Shown: piece by piece, positions 1 to 9,988 of the stretch
How positions within the stretch are numbered: the first letter of the stretch is position 1
Layout of the letters: every line of letters starts with the position of its first letter
Assembly (NCBI GenBank): GCA_013178375.1
Contig: JABLXQ010000028.1
Location: 93,564 to 157,563, forward strand
Source: Gammaproteobacteria bacterium
GTDB lineage: Bacteria > Pseudomonadota > Gammaproteobacteria > Pseudomonadales > Ketobacteraceae
Direction: 5' to 3'
DNA: 64,000 nt
The notes under the pieces: generated by a model
Told to the model about the DNA's origin: nothing
What the model saw: only the letters and a program-made list of their open reading frames with translations
Databases searched by the model: none
Program-made: the position numbers and the translations under genes

Positions 1-296
<296 letters not shown>

Positions 297-354
297 CTAT
301 TTCTTTCCGTGTGCATTGCGGGTGGCGACCAGGGCCACCCGGTGTGGAGGTCGA

Positions 355-1596
355 TCAGAGTTCCAGCAACAGACGTGCCGGATCTTCCACCAGTTCCTTC
401 AGGGTCACCAGGAACTGCACTGCTTCCTTGCCGTCGATCAGGCGGTGATCGTAGGACAGCGCCAGATACATCATCGGCAGAATCACCACCTGGCCATTCA
501 CGGCCATCGGGCGATCCTGGATCTTGTGCATGCCCAGAATGGCAGTCTGGGGCGGGTTCAGGATCGGCGTGGACCACAGGGAACCGAACACACCGCCGTT
601 GGAAATGGTGAAGGTACCACCGGTCATGTCTTCCAGCGACAGTTTGCCAGCCTGGGCCTTCTGACCGTATTCCACGATTTTGCTTTCGATCTCGGCAAAG
701 CCCATCTTGTCGACGTCACGCATGATAGGTACAACCAGACCGCGATCACTGGAGACCGCCACGCCGATATCGTAATAGCCGTGGTAGACGATGTCGTTAC
801 CGTCAATGGAAGCGTTGACAGAAGGATACTTGCGCAGGGCCTCAGTAGCCGCGCGCACGAAGAAAGACATGAAGCCCAGGCGGGTTCCATGGGCCTTTTC
901 GAACACATCCTTGTAATTCTTGCGCATGTCCATGACCGGCTTCATGTTCACTTCGTTGAAGGTGGTCAGCATGGCGGCGTTGTGCTGGGCAGCGACCAGA
1001 CGCTCGGCCACGCGGGCGCGCAGACGGGTCATCGGCACACGGCGCTCTTCACGGTCGCCGGCTACGAAGGGAACCGCAGCGGCGGGAGCAGGCTTGGCAG
1101 CTTCGGTCTTCACCTGCGGCTTGGCTTCTTCCTTCGCCACAGTGGTACCACCTTTCAGGTGGGCCAGCACATCTTCCTTGGTAATACGGCCGCCCTTGCC
1201 AGTGCCCTTGATCTGGGCCGGGTCGAGATTGTTTTCTGCGATCAGCTTGCGCACTGCCGGGCCCCAGCTATCTTCAACCTGGGCATCGGCCGCAGCCGCT
1301 TCAGCCTTGGGTGCGACCGCTTCGGCCGCCTTGGCCGGTGCTGCAGCAACCTTGGCGCCGGCCGGTTCCAGCATGGCAATCAGTTCCTGGCTCAGCACGG
1401 TGTCGCCTTCGCCTTTGAGCACTTTGCTCAACACACCATCATGGGGCGCCACCACTTCCAGCACCACCTTGTCGGTTTCAATATCGACCAGCAATTCGTC
1501 ACGGGACACGGAGTCTCCGGGCTTCTTGTGCCAGGTTGCGACCGTGCCATCGGCAACCGCTTCAGGGAACTGGGGAGCTTTGATTTCGGTGGTCAT
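355..1596 (-). CDS. sucB: 2-oxoglutarate dehydrogenase E2, dihydrolipoyllysine succinyltransferase
   Basis: SucB transfers the succinyl group from lipoamide to CoA in the cytoplasmic 2-oxoglutarate dehydrogenase complex. The 413-residue protein has the expected order: a lipoyl domain (about 1-77, lipoylated Lys43 in the ETDKVVLEV motif), an Ala/Pro/Lys-rich hinge, a peripheral-subunit-binding domain (about 113-147, ending near [12 protein letters not shown]) and a catalytic domain with the terminal SYDHRLIDG motif (His384, Asp388). Length is close to the roughly 405 residues of E. coli SucB. It sits between sucA and lpd. Two perfect 13-base copies lie in its leader just before the ATG. Confidence 0.97.
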   Translation of the reverse strand: MTTEIKAPQFPEAVADGTVATWHKKPGDSVSRDELLVDIETDKVVLEVVAPHDGVLSKVLKGEGDTVLSQELIAMLEPAGAKVAAAPAKAAEAVAPKAEAAAADAQVEDSWGPAVRKLIAENNLDPAQIKGTGKGGRITKEDVLAHLKGGTTVAKEEAKPQVKTEAAKPAPAAAVPFVAGDREERRVPMTRLRARVAERLVAAQHNAAMLTTFNEVNMKPVMDMRKNYKDVFEKAHGTRLGFMSFFVRAATEALRKYPSVNASIDGNDIVYHGYYDIGVAVSSDRGLVVPIMRDVDKMGFAEIESKIVEYGQKAQAGKLSLEDMTGGTFTISNGGVFGSLWSTPILNPPQTAILGMHKIQDRPMAVNGQVVILPMMYLALSYDHRLIDGKEAVQFLVTLKELVEDPARLLLEL

Positions 1597-1607
1597 CTGG
1601 TTTCCTT

Positions 1608-1633
1608 TTCGTCTTGTTCGTTCGTCTTGTTCG
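1608..1633. repeat. Perfect 13-base tandem duplication in the sucA-sucB gap
   Basis: The unit ttcgtcttgttcg occurs twice in direct succession between the sucA stop and the sucB start. Read on the coding strand it gives two CGAACAAGACGAA units followed by a purine-rich AAGGAAACC close to the ATG. It resembles the A/C-rich leaders found before many other genes in this window and may influence translation of sucB. It could also be a chance slippage duplication. Confidence 0.7.
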
Positions 1634-1663
1634 CTACGGACGTGATCTATTCACAATGGATGC

Positions 1664-4498
1664 TTAAAACTGGAACGCCTGCTCAACCAGACGCGCCTGT
1701 TCCTCGGTGTGCCGCGACATGTAGCCAGCGGCCGGTGCGGCAGAACCCTCGCGGCCTGCGTAATTCAGGTACAGCGACGGGTTGTGCTTGAGCACCACGT
1801 GACGCATGTGGTGTTGACTGCAATACCAGGCGCCCTGGTTCATGGGCTCTTCCTGACACCAGACCACCGATTTCACATTGGGATACTGCGCAAACAGCTT
1901 GCCCAACTCTTCCTCGGGGAACGGATACAGCTGCTCGATACGCAGAATGACCGTGTCCTTGATATCGCGCTGTTCGCGGTATTCGAACAGATCGTAGTAC
2001 ACCTTGCCGCTGCACAGGATAATCCGCTTGATCGCATTCGGGTCATGTTGCGACTCGTCCGCCAGTGCCACCTGGAAATGGCCATTGGCCAGCTGCTCCA
2101 GTGAAGACTTGGCCAGCTTGTGGCGCAGCAGGCTCTTGGGCGACATCACGATGAGCGGCTTGCGCAATGGCCGGATGGCCTGGCGCCGCAGCATGTGAAA
2201 CACCTGCGCCGGCGTGGACGGCACGCACACCTGCATATTGTGTTCCGCACACAGTTGCAGGAAACGCTCCAGGCGGGCGGAAGAGTGTTCCGGACCCTGC
2301 CCTTCATAACCGTGCGGCAGCAGCATGGTCAGACCACACAGGCGCTGCCACTTGTGCTCGCCGGACGAAATGAACTGGTCGATGACCACCTGAGCGCCGT
2401 TGGCAAAATCGCCGAACTGCGCTTCCCAGATCACCAGCCCTTTCGGATCGGTGGTGGCGTAGCCGTATTCAAAGCCCAGCACCGCTTCCTCGGACAGCAA
2501 CGAGTCGTACAAGTCGAACTGGGTGCCGTCGGCGCACACGGTCTTCAGCGGCACATGAGTGCCCCGCTGCTTCTGGTTATGCACCACCGCGTGCCGGTGC
2601 GAGAACGTACCGCGCCCCACATCCTGGCCAGTAATGCGCACCGGGTAACCCTGGGCCAGCATCGTGGCATAGGCCATGGTCTCGGCGAAGCCCCAATCGA
2701 TGGCCAGCGCACCGGCAGCCATCTTGCGGCGGTCTTCCCAGATCTTGTCCACCTGACGCTGCAGCACCAAGCCGTCGGGAACGCGATCCATCTTGTGGGC
2801 CAGTTCCTGGATCAGCTTCACATCAACGCCGGTATCAAAATACGCGGAATAGGCATGGCCGATGTACGGCGTCCAGTCCACGAACAGGGTCTTGTTGGGC
2901 TCTTTTACGAGGGATTTCACCACATGCTCGCCGTTATCCAGCGCGCGGCGGTAATCTTCCATCATGGAATCGTTTTCCGCCTGCGTCAGCACACCTTCGG
3001 TGACCAGACGCTCGGAATAGATTTCACGAGGATTCTTTTTCTTGCGGATCACGGAATACATGATCGGCTGGGTGATGGCCGGCTCGTCCGCTTCATTGTG
3101 ACCACGGGCGCGGTAGCAGATAAGGTCAATGACGACGTCTTTCTTGAACTGCTGGCGGAAGTCGATGGCCATCTGCGTGACAAACAGCACTGCTTCCGGA
3201 TCATCGCCGTTCACATGGAAAATCGGCGCCTGCACCATCTTCGCCACGTCGGTGCAGTATTCGGTGGAACGCGCATCACGACGGTTGCTGGTGGTAAAGC
3301 CAACCTGGTTATTGATGATGATGTGCACGGTGCCGCCGGTGCGATAACCACGGGTCTGCGACATCTGGAAAGTTTCCATCACCACGCCCTGGCCGGCGAA
3401 AGCAGCATCGCCATGCACCAGCAGCGGAACGACCAAATCACCCTTCTTGTCACCACGACGATCCTGGCGCGCCCGCACGGAACCTTCCACCACTGGCGAC
3501 ACGATTTCCAGGTGCGACGGATTGAACGCCAGTGCCAGGTGCAGCTCACCGCCCGGCGTCATCACGTTGGACGAGAAGCCCTGGTGATATTTCACGTCGC
3601 CAGAGCCCGATTCGTTGTGCTTGTGCTTGCCTTCGAATTCGCTGAACAGTTCACCCGGGTTCTTGCCCAGAATGTTCACCAGCATGTTCAGACGGCCCCG
3701 GTGGGCCATGCCGATCACCAGTTCCTTGGCGCCGTAGCTGCCAGCGCGCTGGATGATTTCATCGACGCAGGGAATCAGGCTCTCGCCGCCCTCCAGACCA
3801 AAACGCTTGGTGCCGGGATACTTGGTGGCCAGTAATTTTTCCAGACCTTCCGCCGCAATCAGCCGCTCCAGCAAGTGGATTTTCACATCGCGGCTGTAAT
3901 TGGGATGGGAGCGCACGCTCTCCATCCGCTGCTGAATCCAGCGCTTCTCGGCGGTATCCACGATATGCATGTATTCGACGCCGATGCTGGTGCAATAGGT
4001 GCGCTCCAGAGCCTCGACGATTTCGCGGAGAGTGGCTTCTTCCTTACCGATGAAAACATTACCGGTCTGGAAAGTGGTATCCAGATCTGCGGCAGACAGG
4101 CCATGGTGAGTCAACTCGAGATCCGGGACTGATTCGCGCTCCATCAAACCCAGCGGATCAAGACTGGCTTTCTGGTGACCACGCACGCGGAAGCCGGTGA
4201 TCAGCTGCAGAACCTTGACCTGTTTTTTCTCATGCTCGGATGAAACGCTGCTGACAACCAGCGGTTGCGCGCGATTCCGATTCTTGGCGAGGTAGAGGAA
4301 ATGTTCCCGGACGGTCGAGTGGGGAATGTCTTGCTCGGTGCCATTTACGCGGGGGAGTTTATCGAAGTGGTCGCGCCACTGCTCCGGCACCGAATTCGGG
4401 TCCTTCAGATAGGACTCGTACAACTCTTCGATATAGGCGGCATTCGCCCCGAACAAATGGGACGTACTCCACTGCCGATACATCAAACCTTCATCCAT
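1664..4498 (-). CDS. sucA: 2-oxoglutarate dehydrogenase E1 component
   Basis: SucA is the thiamine-diphosphate-dependent E1 subunit that decarboxylates 2-oxoglutarate and loads succinyl onto the SucB lipoyl arm. The 944-residue length fits the family (E. coli about 933). The N-terminus MDEGLMYRQW aligns with the usual start and is followed by the characteristic NAAYIEELYESYL E2-binding segment. The thiamine region includes GMAHRGRLNMLVNILGK (about 266-282) and HGDAAFAGQGVVMET. Later motifs include GRGTFSHRHAV and ARLERFLQL. It lies 329 bases downstream of sdhB and 67 bases before sucB, as in the classic sdh-suc supercluster. Confidence 0.97.
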   Translation of the reverse strand: MDEGLMYRQWSTSHLFGANAAYIEELYESYLKDPNSVPEQWRDHFDKLPRVNGTEQDIPHSTVREHFLYLAKNRNRAQPLVVSSVSSEHEKKQVKVLQLITGFRVRGHQKASLDPLGLMERESVPDLELTHHGLSAADLDTTFQTGNVFIGKEEATLREIVEALERTYCTSIGVEYMHIVDTAEKRWIQQRMESVRSHPNYSRDVKIHLLERLIAAEGLEKLLATKYPGTKRFGLEGGESLIPCVDEIIQRAGSYGAKELVIGMAHRGRLNMLVNILGKNPGELFSEFEGKHKHNESGSGDVKYHQGFSSNVMTPGGELHLALAFNPSHLEIVSPVVEGSVRARQDRRGDKKGDLVVPLLVHGDAAFAGQGVVMETFQMSQTRGYRTGGTVHIIINNQVGFTTSNRRDARSTEYCTDVAKMVQAPIFHVNGDDPEAVLFVTQMAIDFRQQFKKDVVIDLICYRARGHNEADEPAITQPIMYSVIRKKKNPREIYSERLVTEGVLTQAENDSMMEDYRRALDNGEHVVKSLVKEPNKTLFVDWTPYIGHAYSAYFDTGVDVKLIQELAHKMDRVPDGLVLQRQVDKIWEDRRKMAAGALAIDWGFAETMAYATMLAQGYPVRITGQDVGRGTFSHRHAVVHNQKQRGTHVPLKTVCADGTQFDLYDSLLSEEAVLGFEYGYATTDPKGLVIWEAQFGDFANGAQVVIDQFISSGEHKWQRLCGLTMLLPHGYEGQGPEHSSARLERFLQLCAEHNMQVCVPSTPAQVFHMLRRQAIRPLRKPLIVMSPKSLLRHKLAKSSLEQLANGHFQVALADESQHDPNAIKRIILCSGKVYYDLFEYREQRDIKDTVILRIEQLYPFPEEELGKLFAQYPNVKSVVWCQEEPMNQGAWYCSQHHMRHVVLKHNPSLYLNYAGREGSAAPAAGYMSRHTEEQARLVEQAFQF

Positions 4499-4827
4499 TG
4501 CAGATCACCGTGTCGAATCGGGACACTATCTGCAAGACGCGAATCAGCAACAGACACGTTCAAACATGTTAGGATTGCGACAAGCCGGTTAGGCCAACAA
4601 CGCTTCCAGATAGTTCGGTTTTACCGATAGCCCTTTGGTTATAAACAGACTCACAACCGCTTTTTGAGCGGGGGAGTAAACCAACAGCGCACGTCCCAAC
4701 ATTAGTTATTGGACGGCCCTGTCATTCCCAACATCAAGTGTAGCGTCTTTGCAAAACGCCGCCCAAAGGGAACGCTTGGGCGGCAAGACGCCAGAATTAT
4801 AGTGATTTTTCCTTTGCTGACAAGCTT
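4499..4827. promoter_or_regulatory. 329-base sdhB-sucA intergenic region
   Basis: No gene is visible here. The sdhB-proximal part holds a strong hairpin (described separately). The remaining 200 or so bases before sucA are AT-richer than the genes and probably hold a sucA promoter, since a terminator-like structure separates it from sdhCDAB. I could not pick a convincing -35/-10 pair. Confidence 0.5.
4751..4784 (-). terminator. Probable terminator or attenuator after sdhCDAB
   Basis: A 9-base perfect stem (gccgcccaa with ttgggcggc) closes a 9-base loop about 45 bases past the sdhB stop. On the coding strand it is followed by GTTTTGC, only a weak U-rich tail. Outer bases (GTCTT with AAGAC) can extend the pairing. 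It may act as a partial terminator setting sdh against suc expression. Confidence 0.5.
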
Positions 4828-5535
4828 TTAAGTTCCCTGCTGCAACAGCAGCGAACGGATGTGGCCGATAGCCTTGGTGGGGTTCAGGCCTTTCGGACAG
4901 ACGCTCACGCAATTCATGATGCCACGGCAACGGAACAGGCTGAACGGATCGTCCAGCGCAGACAGACGTTCCTGCGTCATGGTGTCACGGCTGTCGGCAA
5001 TGAAGCGGTACGCCTGCAACAAACCAGCCGGTCCGATGAACTTGTCCGGGTTCCACCAGAACGACGGGCAGGAGGTCGAACAGCAGGCGCACAGAATGCA
5101 CTCGTACAGACCATCCAGCTTGTCGCGCTCCGCCGGCGTCTGCAGACGCTCGATGGCCGGTGCGGGTGTGTTGTTCACAACATAGGGCTTGATCTTCTCG
5201 TACTGGTTGTAGAACAGGGTCATGTCCACCACCAGATCGCGAATCACCGGCAGACCCGGCAGCGGGCGCAGGATCAGCTTGCCCTTGCCTTTGGTCGCCT
5301 GGGACACCGGCGTGATGCACGCCAGGCCGTTCTTGCCGTTGATGTTCATGCCGTCAGAACCGCACACGCCTTCACGGCAGGAGCGGCGATAAGCCAGCGA
5401 ATCGTCCTTTTCCTTCACCAGGGCCAGAACGTCCAGCACCATCAGATCCTTGCCGCCGGTATCGACCTGGTAATCCTTCATGTAAGGTTCGGCGTCGGTA
5501 TCCGGGTTGTAGCGATAAATACTAACCTGCAACAT
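4828..5535 (-). CDS. sdhB: Succinate dehydrogenase iron-sulfur subunit
   Basis: SdhB carries electrons from SdhA flavin to ubiquinone through three iron-sulfur clusters. The 235-residue protein has the 2Fe-2S motif SCREGVCGSDGMN (Cys53, Cys58, Asp61 in the third position as in E. coli, then Cys73). The two bacterial-ferredoxin Cys motifs follow: CILCACCSTSCPSFWWNP and CRGIMNCVSVCPKGLNP, with the Pro replacing a Cys as is usual. Length and order fit the family. The gene starts 11 bases after the sdhA stop and is the last sdh gene. Confidence 0.97.
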   Translation of the reverse strand: MLQVSIYRYNPDTDAEPYMKDYQVDTGGKDLMVLDVLALVKEKDDSLAYRRSCREGVCGSDGMNINGKNGLACITPVSQATKGKGKLILRPLPGLPVIRDLVVDMTLFYNQYEKIKPYVVNNTPAPAIERLQTPAERDKLDGLYECILCACCSTSCPSFWWNPDKFIGPAGLLQAYRFIADSRDTMTQERLSALDDPFSLFRCRGIMNCVSVCPKGLNPTKAIGHIRSLLLQQGT

Positions 5536-5546
5536 GTCGAATCACC

Positions 5547-7319
5547 TTAGTACGTTCTGATCTTGGGCTTGAAGGTCGGAACCTGCTTGGGAGCAAAGTT
5601 GACTTCACGCTTGCCGACGCGCTTGTCGGTCGGGAAATAGATGGAGTGCACCAGCCAGTTCTCGTCATCGCGATCCGGGAAGTCGTAACGGCAGTGAGCG
5701 CCACGGCTCTCTTTACGCGCTTCCGCCGCGATAGCAGTCGCTTCCGCCACTTCCAGCAGGTTGTCCAGTTCCAGCGCCTCGATGCGGGCGGTGTTGTAGG
5801 ATTTGCTCTTGTCCGTCAGGTGCGACTTGCCGATGCGCTCGCGCAGCTCGGCCAGTTTGGTTACGCCCTGCTGCATCAGATCGCCTTTGCGGAATACACC
5901 GAAGTTGTTCTGCATGTTGGTCTGCAGCTCTTTGCGCAGGGAGGCAACGCTCTCGCCGGACTTGCTGTTGTCCAGACGGTTGATGCGGCTGAACGCACGC
6001 TCCAGGTCAGACTCGCTGGTGTCGCGATGATCGATGCCTTCTTTCAGGGCCTTCTCGATGAAGATGCCCGCCGCACGACCAAACACCACCAGATCCAGCA
6101 GCGAGTTGCCACCCAGACGGTTGGCGCCATGTACGGATACGCAGGCCACTTCGCCCACCGCATACAGACCGGGGATAATCTTGTCGACGCCATCGGCGCC
6201 CTGGGTAATCGCCTGGCCGTTGATGTTGGTGGGAATGCCACCCATCATGTAATGGCAGGTCGGCACCACCGGAATCGGCTCTTTCACCGGGTCCGCGTGA
6301 GCGAAGGTGATCGACAGTTCGCAGATACCGGGCAGGCGCTTGTGCAGCACTTCCTCACCCAGGTGATCCAGCTTCAGGTAAACGTGATCCCCTTCCGGAC
6401 CGCAACCGCGGCCATCCAGGATTTCCTGCATCATGGAACGTGCAACCACGTCGCGGCCGGCCAGATCCTTCGCGTTGGGCGCATAACGCTCCATGAAACG
6501 CTCGCCGTCCTTGTTCACCAGATAACCGCCTTCACCGCGGCAGCCCTCAGTGACCAGAACGCCCGCGCCGGCAATACCGGTCGGGTGGAACTGCCACATT
6601 TCGATATCCTGCACCGGGAAGCCGGCTCGCAGGGCCATGCCCACGCCGTCGCCGGAGTTGATCAGGGCATTGGTGGTGGAGGAATAAATGCGCCCTGCTC
6701 CACCGGTGGCAAATACAGTAGCTTTGGATTTGAAGTAAACCGATTCGCCGGTTTCGATGTCGATGGCAATAACGCCGGTCACCGCGCCGTCCTGGTTGGT
6801 CACCAGATCAGCTGCATACCATTCGTTATAGAAGTTGGTGTTGAAACGGACGTTCTGCTGATACAGGGTATGCAACAGGGCGTGGCCGGTACGGTCCGCA
6901 GCTGCGCAGGTGCGTGCCGCCTGACCGCCTTCACCGTAATTCTTGGACTGGCCACCGAACGGACGCTGATAAATGCGGCCTTCGTCAGTACGGGAGAACG
7001 GCAGACCCATGTGTTCCAGCTCGAACACCACCTGGGGGCCGACACTGCACATGTACTCAATGGCGTCCTGATCACCGATATAGTCAGATCCCTTTACGGT
7101 GTCGTACATGTGCCAGCGCCAGTCGTCATTGGGATCGGAACTGGCAATCGCGCAGGTAATACCACCCTGTGCAGAAACAGTATGGGAACGGGTCGGGAAG
7201 ACTTTGGAGATGAGCGCCGTTTTCTGTCCAGACTGGGCCAGCTGCAACGCAGCGCGCATACCGGCGCCACCGCCACCCACGATCACCGCATCAAACGTCA
7301 AGGTACGAATGTTCGACAT
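5547..7319 (-). CDS. sdhA: Succinate dehydrogenase flavoprotein subunit
   Basis: SdhA oxidises succinate to fumarate with covalently bound FAD at the inner face of the cytoplasmic membrane. The 590-residue product begins with a dinucleotide fold ([13 protein letters not shown], about 13-25). The motif [12 protein letters not shown] contains His46, the expected covalent FAD attachment site. HPTGIAGAG and the active-site segment around [15 protein letters not shown] are present, and the protein ends in the usual basic tail. It starts just 3 bases past the sdhD stop, so the genes are tightly coupled. Confidence 0.98.
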   Translation of the reverse strand: MSNIRTLTFDAVIVGGGGAGMRAALQLAQSGQKTALISKVFPTRSHTVSAQGGITCAIASSDPNDDWRWHMYDTVKGSDYIGDQDAIEYMCSVGPQVVFELEHMGLPFSRTDEGRIYQRPFGGQSKNYGEGGQAARTCAAADRTGHALLHTLYQQNVRFNTNFYNEWYAADLVTNQDGAVTGVIAIDIETGESVYFKSKATVFATGGAGRIYSSTTNALINSGDGVGMALRAGFPVQDIEMWQFHPTGIAGAGVLVTEGCRGEGGYLVNKDGERFMERYAPNAKDLAGRDVVARSMMQEILDGRGCGPEGDHVYLKLDHLGEEVLHKRLPGICELSITFAHADPVKEPIPVVPTCHYMMGGIPTNINGQAITQGADGVDKIIPGLYAVGEVACVSVHGANRLGGNSLLDLVVFGRAAGIFIEKALKEGIDHRDTSESDLERAFSRINRLDNSKSGESVASLRKELQTNMQNNFGVFRKGDLMQQGVTKLAELRERIGKSHLTDKSKSYNTARIEALELDNLLEVAEATAIAAEARKESRGAHCRYDFPDRDDENWLVHSIYFPTDKRVGKREVNFAPKQVPTFKPKIRTY

Positions 7320-7322
7320 GTT

Positions 7323-7691
7323 TTAGATTCCCCACAAAATCTGGACGCCCCAGATCACATACACGATCGTCACCAGCACGAAACCAGCCTGAAACGCAAT
7401 CCGCAACGGAGTCGCGATGGCACCCAGCTGGCGGGTGGTAATATAGTCGGTAGACACAACCCACAGGCCAACCCAGGCGTGAGCCCCCATGGAAATCAGC
7501 GCAAGCAGGGAAAATACGCGCATATAAGTGCTGCTCATAAAGGCATGCCACTGCGCATAGGTGAGATCGGGGGTAGAAATCAGAAAGCCCATCATGCAGA
7601 GGAAATACACACCCAGCACAACGGCTGTCGCACGCTGGATCACCCAGTCATAAAGACCGTTCTTACCCAGACTTGTAACGCTGGTTACCAT
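7323..7691 (-). CDS. sdhD: Succinate dehydrogenase membrane anchor subunit
   Basis: SdhD is one of two hydrophobic anchors that hold SdhAB on the membrane and form the heme b and ubiquinone sites. The 122-residue product has three predicted membrane helices. His71 (GAHAWVGLW) and Tyr83 (STDYITTRQ) match the E. coli heme ligand and quinone-site positions. I chose the ATG that overlaps the sdhC stop (ATGGTAA), which fits translational coupling. An in-frame ATG two codons upstream (position 7697) is an alternative. The reading frame continues far upstream inside sdhC, but that part is an out-of-frame shadow. Confidence 0.9.
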   Translation of the reverse strand: MVTSVTSLGKNGLYDWVIQRATAVVLGVYFLCMMGFLISTPDLTYAQWHAFMSSTYMRVFSLLALISMGAHAWVGLWVVSTDYITTRQLGAIATPLRIAFQAGFVLVTIVYVIWGVQILWGI

Positions 7692-8059
7692 ACCCATACC
7701 CCCGCCAATACAATCAGTGCCGCCGAAATCACCATTACGCTGATGGCCATCACCTTGGCCCCTTCCAGCGTTTCGAAATAGCCCAGATCCATTAGCAGAT
7801 GGCGCACACCCGCAACAAAGTGGTAGATGAATCCGGCCAGAATCAGCCATAGGATCAATTTGGGAATGAAACCGCCCAGGCACTCCTTCAGGGCATTGAA
7901 ACTTTCTTCGCTTTCAAGCGATGCACCCAGGCCCCAGATCAGGAACGCCATACCGATGAAAATGGCAATCCCGGCGATCCGGTGCGTAATGGACGCAAGG
8001 GCAGGCAACGGAAACTTAATGGTAGTAATATCCAGGTTTACAGGTCGCTGACTCTTCAC
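7685..8059 (-). CDS. sdhC: Succinate dehydrogenase cytochrome b556 subunit
   Basis: SdhC is the other membrane anchor of complex II. From the GTG start the product is 124 residues and begins VKSQRPVNLD, the usual start region of pseudomonad-type SdhC. It has three membrane helices. The signature SITHRIAG near residue 24 and the second histidine-rich segment IYHFVAGVRHLLMD (His80 in the heme-ligand position) are intact. No ATG gives a sensible N-terminus, and upstream ones would add about 29 unrelated residues. It is the first gene of sdhCDAB. Confidence 0.88.
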   Translation of the reverse strand: MKSQRPVNLDITTIKFPLPALASITHRIAGIAIFIGMAFLIWGLGASLESEESFNALKECLGGFIPKLILWLILAGFIYHFVAGVRHLLMDLGYFETLEGAKVMAISVMVISAALIVLAGVWVW

Positions 8060-8601
8060 GGCATTAACCAGTTTACAAAGGCTCCGGACGGAGCGTTGAA
8101 GGAAGCTGTAACAGGGCGAACAAGCGGCATCTATATAGGCGCCCAATGGAACTGCCTAAATATCATCCCCTCCTCTCATTCGGGGCGGAAGTATAGTCCC
8201 ATCAAAAGCGAAATACAAACAGCTCATAACGACTTGGCGTGGAATTACAAGCAGTTATGACCATTTTCGGGCACTGCGTCATAACCGTGCACTATAATGG
8301 AAAAATCGCTGAAAACAGGCCGTCAGAGGGATGGTTTTTGGGCACTGCAGCCTGAAATAATTTGACAAACATTCGGGGAGTGATTAGTTTTGGCCCCCAC
8401 TTTGGCTTGGGCAACAAGCACTTGAGCCAAAGCATCTGACACGGATTACGGCTGGCCCCCGGCACCTGCTGACTGGCCCGGCTGATTCGGCTCAAATTCA
8501 ACAGAGGCGCAGGCTCCTCGCGATACAACTTATCCGTTCGATCACGGGATCAAGGCGCAAAAATTGCTTTGAATGTCTGCCAACGAGCACAGGAGAGCAT
8601 T
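8060..8601. promoter_or_regulatory. 542-base divergent control region between sdhC and gltA
   Basis: Both TCA operons are expressed outward from this region and no credible gene lies inside it. A plausible sdhC promoter is described separately. A perfect TATAAT on the plus strand (8293-8298) could serve gltA, but its -35 region is poor and it would give a leader of about 300 bases. A good ribosome-binding site (AGGAGAG) precedes the gltA ATG. Confidence 0.55.
8190..8218 (-). promoter_or_regulatory. Candidate sigma-70 promoter for sdhCDAB
   Basis: On the minus strand TTGTAT and TATACT stand 17 bases apart, about 130 bases before the sdhC start. Both hexamers are one or two bases from consensus. 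This is prediction by eye only. Confidence 0.4.
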
Positions 8602-9882
8602 ATGACTGAGAAATCCGCTCAGTTAACCCTAGGTCAAAAGACGCTGGATCTGCCCATCTACTCCGGCACCATCGGTCCAGACGTCATTGATGTCGGCAAA
8701 CTTACCAGCGCAGGCGTTTTCACTTACGACCCCGGATTTGTTTCCACTGCTTCATGCGAATCCAAGATTACCTATATTGATGGTGACGCGGGTATCCTGC
8801 TCCATCGCGGCTATCCGATCGAACAACTGGCCGAACGCTCCGACTATCTCGAAACCTGTTTCCTGCTGCTCTACGGAGAGCTGCCCAACCCGGCGGAAAA
8901 AGCCAAGTTCGAAAGCACCATCCGCAACCACACCATGGTGCACGAGCAGTTGCGCACCTTCTACCAGGGCTTCCGCCGCGACGCGCATCCGATGGCCATC
9001 ATGTGTGGCGTGGTCGGTGCACTGTCAGCGTTTTATCACGACTCGCTGGAAATTTCGGACGAGCGTCACCGCGAAGTGGCTGCATTCCGCCTGATTGCGA
9101 AAATGCCGACCCTGGCCGCCATGTGCTACAAGTATTCCCTCGGCCAGCCGTTCATGTTTCCACGCAACGATCTGAACTACGCCGAAAACTTCCTGCACAT
9201 GATGTTCGCGGTACCCTGCGCCGAGTACAAGGTGAACCCGGTGCTGGCGAAGGCGATGGACAAGATTTTCATCCTGCACGCCGATCACGAACAGAACGCG
9301 TCGACGTCGACTGTGCGTCTGGCGGGCTCTTCTGGCGCCAACCCGTTCGCATGTATCGCGGCCGGCATCGCTGCACTGTGGGGGCCCGCACACGGCGGCG
9401 CCAACGAAGCCGTGCTGAACATGCTGGATGAGATCGGCGACATTGCCAACATCGAGAAATTCATCGCCCGCGCGAAGGACAAGAACGACAACTTCAAGCT
9501 GATGGGTTTCGGCCACCGCGTGTACAAGAACTTCGATCCACGCGCCAAGGTAATGAAGGAAACCTGCGACGAGGTACTGGGCGCTCTGGGCATCAACGAC
9601 CCGAAGCTGGAACTGGCCATGCGCCTGGAAGAAATCGCCCGTTCCGACCCCTACTTTATCGAAAAGAAACTGTACCCGAACGTGGACTTCTATTCCGGAA
9701 TCATCTTGAAGGCCATCGGTATTCCCACCAGCATGTTCACCGTGATTTTTGCACTGGCACGGACCGTTGGCTGGGTTGCACACTGGCACGAAATGATCAG
9801 CGGCTCCTACCGCATCGGTCGTCCGCGTCAGCTGTACACCGGTTCCCCCCAGCGCGATTTCGTGCCCATCGGAAAGCGCTGA
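8602..9882 (+). CDS. gltA: Citrate synthase (hexameric type II)
   Basis: GltA condenses oxaloacetate and acetyl-CoA into citrate, the entry step of the TCA cycle. From the ATG at 8602, preceded by AGGAGAG, it has 426 residues. The three catalytic residues fall exactly where E. coli has them: His264 (GPAHGG), His305 (GFGHRVYK) and Asp362 (VDFYSG). The N-terminal strand-rich region of the NADH-sensitive hexameric enzymes ([10 protein letters not shown]) is present. A longer frame from 8569 would add 11 residues without a ribosome-binding site. It is divergent from sdhCDAB and is followed by a strong terminator. Confidence 0.97.
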   Translation: MTEKSAQLTLGQKTLDLPIYSGTIGPDVIDVGKLTSAGVFTYDPGFVSTASCESKITYIDGDAGILLHRGYPIEQLAERSDYLETCFLLLYGELPNPAEKAKFESTIRNHTMVHEQLRTFYQGFRRDAHPMAIMCGVVGALSAFYHDSLEISDERHREVAAFRLIAKMPTLAAMCYKYSLGQPFMFPRNDLNYAENFLHMMFAVPCAEYKVNPVLAKAMDKIFILHADHEQNASTSTVRLAGSSGANPFACIAAGIAALWGPAHGGANEAVLNMLDEIGDIANIEKFIARAKDKNDNFKLMGFGHRVYKNFDPRAKVMKETCDEVLGALGINDPKLELAMRLEEIARSDPYFIEKKLYPNVDFYSGIILKAIGIPTSMFTVIFALARTVGWVAHWHEMISGSYRIGRPRQLYTGSPQRDFVPIGKR

Positions 9883-9891
9883 GCGACGTTC

Positions 9892-9920
9892 AAAAAAAGG
9901 CTGCCCCGGCAGCCTTTTTT
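9892..9920 (+). terminator. Intrinsic terminator after gltA
   Basis: An A-run, a GC-rich hairpin (GGCTGCC with GGCAGCC around a very short loop) and a T-run form a classic symmetrical terminator ten bases after the gltA stop. Confidence 0.9.
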
Positions 9921-9988
9921 CATTCCAGGCTTTCATAACCAGGATTTCATTTTCAGTTTAGCCAGACCGCTCTCTGCTGGAGGCCACC

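Noticed and set aside
8292..8528. A 78-codon minus-strand frame in the sdhC-gltA gap
   Set aside because: No ribosome-binding site or family features; composition fits an untranslated leader.
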